Of a stretch of 64,000 nucleotides of DNA, positions 30,243 through 37,743 are shown in pieces. The stretch spans positions 1-64,000 of the forward strand of contig JAJCXT010000119.1 in NCBI GenBank assembly GCA_029263295.1, in the 5' to 3' direction. Below the pieces are notes generated by a model. That model ran no database searches and had not been told where the DNA came from. It worked only from the letters and a program-made list of their open reading frames with translations. How positions within the stretch are numbered: position 1 is the first letter of the stretch; each line of letters starts with the position of its first letter. The translations under genes were made by a program, and so were the position numbers. The DNA is from Acidobacteriota bacterium. GTDB lineage: Bacteria > Acidobacteriota > UBA890 > WLXD01.

Positions 30243-30988
30243 GCGCGCCCTCCTGCGGTGAATCGGTCGGTCCCATACGCGTCGTTGAGCAACTCCGGCT
30301 GTAGCACCGCCACAGGATCGCCCTGCTGCAGCACCCCGCCGCGCTGCAACACGACCACGGCGTCGGCCAGCGCCCCGACGAACGACAGGCGATGGGTGGA
30401 AACGACCAGAGCCACGCCCTGCTCCTTGAGTGCCGCCAACGTGGCGGTGAACTCGAGCACGAACCCCGGGTCCAGGGCGGCCAGCGGTTCGTCCAATAGC
30501 AGGACCGCAGGCCGCGCGACCAGGGCGCGGGCCAGCAATACTCGGCGTTGCTCGCCGCCAGAGAGCGTGGCGAAGGAGCGGCGCAAGAGATGCCCGGCAC
30601 CAACCCGTGCCAGGGCGCGGCCGACCGCCAACCACTCGGTCTTGCCCTCCCAGCCCCGCGCCGGCAACAACGAATACAGCCCCATGAGGACCATTTCGTG
30701 CACTGCGAAGCCGGCCGCACGCGGACTGCGCTGCGGCAGATACCCGAGCCCGGCCGTCCGCTCGGCCGGACTCAGCGTGCCGACCTCGCGCCCACCGAAC
30801 CGCACCGATCCGGCCTGTGGCGGGAGCAGGCCGCCGAGAATACGCAACAACGTCGTCTTACCGGCTCCGTTGGCGCCGATCAGCGCGACGCACTGGCCGG
30901 GCTCGATGCGCAGGCTGATGTCACGCAACAGAGGCGCGTCGTAGCCAAACGTGACTTCGCTGGCAACCAGCGACGCGTCAACGCTCAT
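30239..30988 (-). CDS. btuD: ABC transporter ATPase (vitamin B12, BtuD-like)
   Basis: The product has 249 residues. Walker A is GANGAGKTT at about 38-46, the signature is LSGGEQRR, Walker B is VLLLDEP, and the switch His lies in VVSTHR. The pattern of the FepC/BtuD group is clear (GLGYLPQRSPRAAGF for the Q-loop region). It is the first gene after the cobalamin riboswitch and overlaps btuC by 4 bases. No conserved ribosome-binding site precedes the ATG, which would suit a riboswitch that controls translation. Confidence 0.92.
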   Translation of the reverse strand: MSVDASLVASEVTFGYDAPLLRDISLRIEPGQCVALIGANGAGKTTLLRILGGLLPPQAGSVRFGGREVGTLSPAERTAGLGYLPQRSPRAAGFAVHEMVLMGLYSLLPARGWEGKTEWLAVGRALARVGAGHLLRRSFATLSGGEQRRVLLARALVARPAVLLLDEPLAALDPGFVLEFTATLAALKEQGVALVVSTHRLSFVGALADAVVVLQRGGVLQQGDPVAVLQPELLNDAYGTDRFTAGGRA

Positions 30989-31039
30989 CGCACGGCCGAT
31001 CGCGGCGAATTCGCATAAATGTCACCCTAACCCTCGAGG

Positions 31040-31225
31040 GCCGGTCGGGATGGACCGGTGACGGTTTCCTGGCTCACGGATCGTCCTACTAACCGCCGCC
31101 TTCCCAGGCATTCCCGGTGGCGTTCCGGGTGCTTGTGCACCCTCGGACGGTGTTCGTCCCCGTTCACAGTTGCGGGGCAGCGCGGGATTTACACCCGCTT
31201 CCCGTATGAATCGTGCGTCGCTTAT
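31040..31225 (-). promoter_or_regulatory. Cobalamin riboswitch upstream of btuD
   Basis: Read on the minus strand the region carries the conserved RF00174 core in order: GGGAAGCGGGTGTAAATCCC, CTGCCCCGCAACTGT, GCCACC...TGGGAAGGC, AGTAGGA, and the B12 box AGCCAGGAAACC (31060-31074 region), followed by a CCGGTC/GACCGG hairpin that could be the kissing stem. It lies 52 bases or more before the btuD start. Its promoter must lie beyond 31225, that is, inside or across the 5' end of the divergent aminoacylase gene. When B12 is abundant the fold should reduce expression of the importer. Confidence 0.93.
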
Positions 31226-31228
31226 ACC

Positions 31229-32902
31229 ATGGCCGGCGAGATGCCCACAACGAACTCTTACCGACTCCGTCACGCGTTTGTTCACGATGGCACGGGTGCG
31301 GCCGCGGCCGCCGCGGACGTGGTCGTCGAGGGTGGCCGTGTGGCAGACATCCTGCCACCGGGCCGCGCCCCATCCGCGGGCCGCACGATCGACGCTGACG
31401 GGCTCTGCCTCGCGCCCGGCTTTGTCGATATCCACTCTCACTCCGACGGCGCCCTCGCCCACCCCGCCGCGGCCGAGTTGCTGGAGCCGTTTCTGCTGCA
31501 GGGGATCACCACCCAGGTGATCGGCAACTGCGGCCTCGGCCTTGCACCCGCACCGCCTGAACGCCGCCGGGAGCTGGCCGCCTTCATGGCACTGATCATC
31601 CCTGAAGGGATGGGTTTCTCATGGACGAGCTTCGCGGACTACCTCGACCACCTCGAAGCGAGGCCGCTGCCGCTAAACGTCGCCGCGCTCGCCCCCCACG
31701 GCAGCCTGCGTTGTTCGGTCACCGGCACCGAGCCCGGCCCGGCACGCGGCAAGGCGCTGGAACAGATCGGCGACGCATTGAAGGAGGCGCTCGATGCGGG
31801 CGCCTTCGGCCTCTCTGCCGGGTTGATCTACCCGCCCGGAATGTGGTCCGACACCGAAGAACTCGTCGAACTCTGTCGTGCGGTGGCAGCGGTGAGCGGC
31901 GTATTTACCTGCCATGTGCGCGGGTCCAGTGAACTGGCGATCGAGGCCGAGCGCGAGTTGCTCGAGATCGGCGCGCGTACCGGCGTGCGGCTGCAACATT
32001 CGCATCACGAAGCCTTCGGCCCGGGCTACTGGCACGTGGCGCGTAAGACACTTCAGATGGAGGACGCCGCTCGACGCGAGGGCGTCGATGTCGCCTCGGA
32101 TGTCGTCCCGTACCACGCGGTCAACACGACACTCCTCGCCATCCTGCCGCCGTGGAGCCTCGTTGGCGGCGTCGGTGCTTTGTGCGAACGCCTCGCGCAG
32201 CCGCACCTGCGGGCCCGCATCGACGACGAGGTCCACCATCGGATACCGGTGTGGCCGCCCTGGGACGAGGGCTGGGCCCACAACCTGGTGCGCGCCGGGG
32301 GCTGGGACAACATCGTGCCGCTGCAGGCACGCAGCGAGGGCCATGCCGGATGGCTGGGCCGGAATCTCGCGGAGACGGCGACGCGCGAAGCCAAAACTCC
32401 CTTTGAATGCGCGGTCGAGCTGCTAATCGCCTCCGAGGGCGACGTCATGGCCCGCTACCACGGCATCAGCGGCGCACCCGGCGACGAGGGCATGCTTCGC
32501 GAGTTGCTCGTGCATCCGCACCACTCGATCGGCGTCGACGTCATCCTCAAGGGTGCTGGCGTAGCGCACCCGGGAGGCTTCGGGGCCATGCCCAGAGTGC
32601 TCGGCCACTACGGCCGCGATGCGGGCTGGCTCGACCCAGGCACAGCCGTGCGCAAGGTCACGTCACAGCCGGCCGATCGGATCGGAATTCCACGTGGCCG
32701 CATCGAGGTCGGAGCCGCGGCCGACCTGGTTCTCTTCGACCCCTCCACCGTGGGCGAACGCGGCACCTATGCCCACCCGGACCGTCCGCCACGCGGGGTC
32801 GAGCACGTATTCCTCAACGGCGCGCAGGTCGTCGCCCAGGGCGCAATAATCGCCCATGGAGGAGGCCGCGTGCTGCGACGTGGTCAGGGCGAGGCCGGCT
32901 GA
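31229..32902 (+). CDS. N-acyl-D-amino-acid deacylase-like amidohydrolase
   Basis: The product has 557 residues. Metal ligands are visible in FVDIHSHSDG (His69, His71) and later HSHHEAFG; the D-aminoacylase hallmarks GITTQVIGNCGLGLAP and SAGLIYPPG are present, and the end has the typical GRIEVGAAADLVLFDPSTV. Such enzymes remove the acyl group from D-amino acids or act on dipeptides. The ATG at 31229 (or Met5 at 31241) was chosen because further upstream in-frame sequence overlaps the riboswitch. It is followed closely by the convergent APC permease. Confidence 0.9.
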   Translation: MAGEMPTTNSYRLRHAFVHDGTGAAAAAADVVVEGGRVADILPPGRAPSAGRTIDADGLCLAPGFVDIHSHSDGALAHPAAAELLEPFLLQGITTQVIGNCGLGLAPAPPERRRELAAFMALIIPEGMGFSWTSFADYLDHLEARPLPLNVAALAPHGSLRCSVTGTEPGPARGKALEQIGDALKEALDAGAFGLSAGLIYPPGMWSDTEELVELCRAVAAVSGVFTCHVRGSSELAIEAERELLEIGARTGVRLQHSHHEAFGPGYWHVARKTLQMEDAARREGVDVASDVVPYHAVNTTLLAILPPWSLVGGVGALCERLAQPHLRARIDDEVHHRIPVWPPWDEGWAHNLVRAGGWDNIVPLQARSEGHAGWLGRNLAETATREAKTPFECAVELLIASEGDVMARYHGISGAPGDEGMLRELLVHPHHSIGVDVILKGAGVAHPGGFGAMPRVLGHYGRDAGWLDPGTAVRKVTSQPADRIGIPRGRIEVGAAADLVLFDPSTVGERGTYAHPDRPPRGVEHVFLNGAQVVAQGAIIAHGGGRVLRRGQGEAG

Positions 32903-32951
32903 GGTCGGAGCCAGGCTGTTCCAACGCTGCTACCTCAGCGGCCGGGCGTGC

Positions 32952-34247
32952 CTACCTGCGTGGCCGGCCCGCGACCCAGTACAGTACGGCGCCGATCAGC
33001 AGAGCCACGCCGCCCGCAGAGAGCGAAACGGCGTCGGCGCCCATGATGATGGCCGCGGCAACGAGCACGGCGAGCGCTGGAATCAGCGCCCCACCGGGAA
33101 GACGGAACCCCTCGACCTCGGCCGTACGGCGACGCAGCACGGGCACCGCCGCGCAGGTCGCCAGGTAGAAGATCAACCTTGCTACAGCGCTGACCTTCGC
33201 CATCTGCTCGAAGGAACCCGATAGCGCCAGGCCCAACGCAATGGTCGCGTAGATGACAATCGACACGTCGGGGGTCCGGAAGCGTTTGTTGACGTGCCCG
33301 AACCAAGCGGGAACCTGACCGCTCTCAGCGAGCGCGTAGGTGACGCGTGGCCCCGCCAGCATCGTGCCGGCGTTGGCTCCCGCGATCGACACCAACCCGC
33401 CGATGGCCACCAGCATGCCACCGAGGGGCCCCAGGAAGACGGCTGCGGCATCGGCAACCGGCGTCTCCGCGGTGGCCACGCCGGGTAGCGTGCCGGCGGT
33501 GACGTATTGCACGGCCACGAACACCAGGCAGACAATGCCGATCGTCGTAAGCAGCGCGAACGGCACGTCGCGACGGGGCGAACGCGCCTCGCCGGCAGGC
33601 AGAGTGATCAGTTCGAAGCCGCCGAACGCGAACATCAGCAGCAACACGGCCTCCCCCGTCGCCGCGTCGATGGTCGGAGTGAATTCCGCGAACACGCTGG
33701 TATCTACCGCCCAGAGGCCGAGGAGCACGAAAATCAGCAGCGGCACGAGCTTGCTGACCGTGAACAGATTGATCGTCCAGGAGCCGTAGCGAACGCCGAG
33801 CAGGTTGATCAGCGCAAGCGTGCCGATCAGTACGGTAACGGTCACCGCGCGCCCATAGCCTACGGATGCGCCCGGGACGAAATAACCCAGGTACAGCGCC
33901 AGCGCGTTGGCGAGTGCGGCCAGCGACGCGAGCCGTGTGAGCCACAGCATCCACGCCACCTCGAAACCAACGAACGGCCCGAACGCTTCGCGCGCGTACA
34001 CATACGGCCCGCCAGCCGCACGGAACCGTGTCGCAACCTCGGCAAAGCAGAGCACGATCAGCAGATTTGCGGCGCCCGCGAGCACCACGGGCCAGACGCT
34101 CGAGGCGACACCCACCAACACGGCCACCGAGGCAGGCAAAACGAAGATGCCGCTGCCGATGACCTGATTGACTCCGACAGCGGTCAGGTCCCAGCGCCCG
34201 AGGACTCGGGCCAGCCCACCCGTGTTGACGTCGTTCGTGGCGCCCAA
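32952..34247 (-). CDS. APC-family amino-acid permease
   Basis: The product has 431 residues and about twelve membrane segments. VNQVIGSGIFVLPASVA is the first-helix substrate motif (G-S-G-I-F) of the APC superfamily, and FAFGGFELITLPAGEARSPRRDVPFALL is the conserved helix 6 region. The start is a TTG with GGAGG five bases upstream. It likely imports amino acids or amines. Convergent placement beside a D-aminoacylase could mean a shared use of D-amino acids, but the genes are on opposite strands. Confidence 0.9.
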   Translation of the reverse strand: MGATNDVNTGGLARVLGRWDLTAVGVNQVIGSGIFVLPASVAVLVGVASSVWPVVLAGAANLLIVLCFAEVATRFRAAGGPYVYAREAFGPFVGFEVAWMLWLTRLASLAALANALALYLGYFVPGASVGYGRAVTVTVLIGTLALINLLGVRYGSWTINLFTVSKLVPLLIFVLLGLWAVDTSVFAEFTPTIDAATGEAVLLLMFAFGGFELITLPAGEARSPRRDVPFALLTTIGIVCLVFVAVQYVTAGTLPGVATAETPVADAAAVFLGPLGGMLVAIGGLVSIAGANAGTMLAGPRVTYALAESGQVPAWFGHVNKRFRTPDVSIVIYATIALGLALSGSFEQMAKVSAVARLIFYLATCAAVPVLRRRTAEVEGFRLPGGALIPALAVLVAAAIIMGADAVSLSAGGVALLIGAVLYWVAGRPRR

Positions 34248-34448
34248 CCAAACCTCCGTCGGCCTCTGGAGCCGATTCCTGAAAGCCCGTATCGTAGGCT
34301 GACCGACTCGCGGTCGCCCAGCCTAGCAGGCGGCGGCACCGAGCAAGGTGGCAAATGAACGCAACCAGCTCCGAACGGTCGGCGTCGAACGGATCAGAAC
34401 AGCCCCGCGATGGGGCCTGACACCAACACGAAGCAGAGAGTAGTTGCC

Positions 34449-34892
34449 ATGTACCTGTTCGAATCACGCGCACTCTGGGCCCTGGTCCCGGTCGCTGGCG
34501 CCGTCGCACTATTCACCTTTCTGGCGGTAGCCAGTTGGGCCGAGCAGCGACGCAAGGAACGCGAATCGTACTACCGCTACGAGTTCCGCAAACAGCTGGT
34601 CGAGGCGGGCAAGATGGACGCGAAAGACGTACGCGAGCTGATTCAGTATGAACAGGAGTCGCAGATGTACCGCGGCCGGCAGTCCTCCGTCGTCGGCGGC
34701 TTCGTCCTGATCGGGGTCGGGCTGGGACTGCTTCTCGGCCTCCAGTGGATCGGAGATGGAGTCTGGATGGTGGGCTACATTCCGCTGTTCATCGGAATCT
34801 CGTTGATGGTCTACGCGCTCCTGGTGGCGCCGCGAATCGTGCCCACGCCCCCGCCCTCGTTCCAGGACCGGCAGCCGCCTGCAGGCGACTAG
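34449..34892 (+). CDS. Small membrane protein, DUF6249-like
   Basis: The product has 147 residues from the ATG at 34449, preceded by AGAGAG. Two groups of hydrophobic segments, one at 8-28 and two at 78-125, flank a charged cytoplasmic stretch (RRKERESYYRYEFRKQLVEAGKMDAKDVREL). This arrangement fits the DUF6249 proteins that sit beside ECF sigma and anti-sigma genes. It is followed by such genes within 70 bases. Function unknown. Confidence 0.75.
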   Translation: MYLFESRALWALVPVAGAVALFTFLAVASWAEQRRKERESYYRYEFRKQLVEAGKMDAKDVRELIQYEQESQMYRGRQSSVVGGFVLIGVGLGLLLGLQWIGDGVWMVGYIPLFIGISLMVYALLVAPRIVPTPPPSFQDRQPPAGD

Positions 34893-34957
34893 CAAGACCA
34901 TCCCCTGTCGTCGCGAGCGCAAGAGCGATGATGCAAGCCACGAGTACACTGAGGAGC

Positions 34958-35548
34958 ATGGACGTCGTGCCCACGACCCCTCGCTACGACGACGATGGCC
35001 TCGCCGCCAATCGCGTGCTTGGCGGCGACATCGATGCCTTCGAGAGCATCGTGGAACGGTGGCAGGGCCCCCTCGTGAACCTCGCCTATCGCTACTGCCG
35101 CAACCGTGGAGAAGCTGAAGAGATGGCGCAGGAGGCTTTCATGAAAATCTTCAAGGGCCTCGGCAAGTGGCGTCAGGACTCGCGCTTTTCCACCTGGCTG
35201 TACGCGGTGGCAGCGAACCACTATCGCAGCGCGATGCGACGGCGTCGTCCCGTCTGGGCCGATATGGAGACAATCGAGCAACTGGTTCCCGGCGGCGATC
35301 GATCACAAGAAGTCGACAAGACGTCGCAGGCCGAGGCGATACGCCGCGCCGTGGCGAGCCTGCCGCCGAAGTACCGCGACGTCACGGTCCTGTACTACTT
35401 CCAGGACGAGGATTTGGCCGAGACGAGTCGCATCATGTCGCTACCCCCAGGTACCGTGAAGGCGCGGCTGCATCGCGCCCGCAAGATGCTCGAGACGAAG
35501 CTATCCACATTGCTCCAGACGAGCCCGCTGCAGGAGGCCCACCAATGA
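34958..35548 (+). CDS. ECF sigma factor, RpoE-type
   Basis: The product has 196 residues from the ATG at 34958, with GAGGAG close to it. Region 2 is YRYCRNRGEAEEMAQEAFMKIFKGLGKWRQDSRFSTWLYAVAANHYRS, a textbook ECF pattern; region 4 is VLYYFQDEDLAETSRIMSLPPGTVKARLHRARKML. The start is uncertain (ATG at 34928 or 34931, GTG at 34967 are in frame). It overlaps the next gene by ATGA, so the small membrane protein after it is probably its anti-sigma factor. Confidence 0.92.
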   Translation: MDVVPTTPRYDDDGLAANRVLGGDIDAFESIVERWQGPLVNLAYRYCRNRGEAEEMAQEAFMKIFKGLGKWRQDSRFSTWLYAVAANHYRSAMRRRRPVWADMETIEQLVPGGDRSQEVDKTSQAEAIRRAVASLPPKYRDVTVLYYFQDEDLAETSRIMSLPPGTVKARLHRARKMLETKLSTLLQTSPLQEAHQ

Positions 35549-35913
35549 GTGACATTGACCGCATCCTGTCAGCCGATCCCGTCATCGAGCCTTCCGCCAA
35601 CTTCGCCGCGCGCGTGATGGGCCAGGTGCGCGAGGAAGCCACCGCGCCGCCACCCATCGAGTTCCCCTGGCGACGTTTCCTGCCGGTAGCGATCACCTGC
35701 GCCGCAGTCCTTCTGATCGCGGTGGGGCTGGCGGTCGCCAACTTCGACCCGACGGCAGTGCCCGTACAGCCCGAGGCGGAGCTGTTGCCCGCATTCGATG
35801 TCGCACTACTCAGTCAGCCTTCGGCGATCGCGGCGATTGCGCTAATAGGCAGCCTCCTGGTCGCCTGGCTCGCCACGCGCTTCGCCGCGCTACCGAGCCG
35901 CGAGCTGTTCTAG
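35545..35913 (+). CDS. Putative anti-sigma factor, two membrane segments
   Basis: The product has 122 residues, starting 4 bases inside the sigma-factor stop, with AGGAGG 7 bases upstream. The N-terminal 40 residues (DRILSADPVIEPSANFAARVMGQVR) resemble the cytoplasmic helix of small anti-sigma proteins. Hydrophobic segments lie at about 50-70 and 92-112. No zinc-binding HxxxCxxC motif is present. Anti-sigma function is inferred from position and layout. Confidence 0.65.
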   Translation: MSDIDRILSADPVIEPSANFAARVMGQVREEATAPPPIEFPWRRFLPVAITCAAVLLIAVGLAVANFDPTAVPVQPEAELLPAFDVALLSQPSAIAAIALIGSLLVAWLATRFAALPSRELF

Positions 35914-36051
35914 CAGAACGCACGGGCCACGGTTGGTGCGCAGCGAGTTGACGTGCCGCGAGGCCTGCGATTCAGTTGGCGCTTAGCGACTGCATCATCC
36001 CTCTGAAACCGGCAGCGCGCCTCGTGCACGGCCGCCGGCAGGAGCCACCGC

Positions 36052-37743
36052 ATGCCCGCCTCGAAGCGGCGCGCAGACATTGCCCTGCGGCGATGTGCTG
36101 TCCTCGCGCTTTCCCTCTGTCTGCTCGCTCTCGCCATCACTCCAGCGCTCGCACAGCGTCCGCGCGTCTACGCGATCACCGACGCCACTGTCATCGTCGC
36201 TCCCGGACAAACCCTCGAGGGTGCGACCGTTCTGGTCCGTAACGGTCTGGTCGAGGCCGTCGGCACAGGCGTCACGATCCCGGCGGATGCCGACGTCATC
36301 GATGGCGCGGGCCTCACTGTATGGCCGGCGTTCATCGACCCTTACTCGCACCTCGGGCTGAAACCCGTCGAGGGCGGAGGTGGCGGGTTCAGTCTGGCGG
36401 CGCTGTTCTCAGGGCCGGGCGAGGAAGATCCGGGCACCGGGCACCCGATCGAACTGGTGCACCCGCAATATCGGGTCAACAGCGAACTGATCAGCGACGA
36501 CGGCGCGTTCGAGAAACACCGGGAGGCCGGTTTCGGGACGGCTCTGACTGCACCGCGCGACGGGATCTTCCGTGGCTCGAGCGCTCTGGTCGCGCTGCGT
36601 GACGGGCATCCGCGCGACTACGTCATCAAGTCCGATGTCACCACGCACCTGGGGTTCGATAGCGGCCAGTTCTTCGGCGGCTACCCGTCGGACATTCTCG
36701 GCACGGTCACCACGATGCGCCAGGTGATGTACGACGTGACACGCTACGCGGAATGGCAGGCACGCTGGCAGGCCAACCCGGCGATGCAACGTCCAGAGAC
36801 GAACGACGCGCTCGCGGCACTCGTGATCGCCCACGCCGATCCGGCCCTGCCGGTCTTCCACGCCACATCCCTACGTCAAATCGAAAGCTCGATACGGCTC
36901 ACCAGCGAGTTCGGAGCCGAGGTCGTGGTGGTGGGAACCGGCAACGAGTACGAGATGCTCCCGCGCCTGGCAGACACCGGCGTTACCGTGCTGGTACCCC
37001 TCGACTTCCCCGACGAACCGGACGTCTCGAGCGACGAGAGACTGCCTGGAGTGAGCCTGCAGTTGCTGCGACGGTGGGAGGGTGCGGCCGCCAACGCCGG
37101 CGCGCTCGAGGCCGCCGGCATTCGCTTCGCGCTCACGCCGTACGGGATGGGCAACGTCAGCAAGTTCACCGAGAATGTCCGCAAGGCCATCGACGCGGGC
37201 CTCACAGCCGATGCGGCGCTCGCCGCGCTGACCACCACACCTGCCGAGATCTACGACGTCGCCGACATTCTCGGCACGGTCGAGGCCGGCAAGATTGCGA
37301 GTCTGGTGGTCGGCACTGGGGCTCCTTTCGACGAAGACACCGAGATCCGGCATATGTTCGTCGACGGTGAGCACTTCGAGATGGAGGAAAAGGAGCAACT
37401 CGGCGACCCCGATGCGGTGGTCGACCCGCGCGGTGAATGGGCCGTGACGGCCACCGTGATGGGTAACGCACAGGACGCGACCTGGACGATCGAAGGTGCG
37501 GCAGGCTCCTACTCCGGTCACAGCGTCGGCGCGCAAGGCGAGACCGAGTTCGAAAGCGTCGCGCTCGAAGGCAACGCCTTGACCGTCGTGCTGGCAGGCC
37601 CAATGGGCAGCCTCGAAGCCACCGTCGTCATCACGGGTGACGAGTTCGAAGGCAGCGCCACCGTCGATGCTCCTGGCGGACAAACCTTCTCGATCAGCTT
37701 CAAGGGCGAGCGTACGTCTGGCCCCGACGGAGGTCTCCGATGA
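36052..37743 (+). CDS. Secreted amidohydrolase-like protein, incomplete metal site
   Basis: The product has 563 residues with a signal peptide (LALSLCLLALAITPALAQ). AGGAG lies 7 bases before the ATG. Residues of about 35-460 follow the imidazolonepropionase/dihydroorotase-like amidohydrolase fold, with the usual ending LTTTPAEIYDVADILGTVEAGKIASLVV. The metal-site entry reads FIDPYSHLGL instead of the usual D-x-H-x-H, so the first His is missing. The C-terminal hundred residues are a small beta domain (WAVTATVMGNAQDATW). It overlaps the next amidohydrolase gene by ATGA; they may form a complex. Confidence 0.82.
   Translation: MPASKRRADIALRRCAVLALSLCLLALAITPALAQRPRVYAITDATVIVAPGQTLEGATVLVRNGLVEAVGTGVTIPADADVIDGAGLTVWPAFIDPYSHLGLKPVEGGGGGFSLAALFSGPGEEDPGTGHPIELVHPQYRVNSELISDDGAFEKHREAGFGTALTAPRDGIFRGSSALVALRDGHPRDYVIKSDVTTHLGFDSGQFFGGYPSDILGTVTTMRQVMYDVTRYAEWQARWQANPAMQRPETNDALAALVIAHADPALPVFHATSLRQIESSIRLTSEFGAEVVVVGTGNEYEMLPRLADTGVTVLVPLDFPDEPDVSSDERLPGVSLQLLRRWEGAAANAGALEAAGIRFALTPYGMGNVSKFTENVRKAIDAGLTADAALAALTTTPAEIYDVADILGTVEAGKIASLVVGTGAPFDEDTEIRHMFVDGEHFEMEEKEQLGDPDAVVDPRGEWAVTATVMGNAQDATWTIEGAAGSYSGHSVGAQGETEFESVALEGNALTVVLAGPMGSLEATVVITGDEFEGSATVDAPGGQTFSISFKGERTSGPDGGLR

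Noticed and set aside
31058-31228. Upstream in-frame extension of the D-aminoacylase gene by 57 residues
   Set aside because: It runs through the cobalamin riboswitch and its amino-acid composition is not protein-like; the ATG at 31229 is better.
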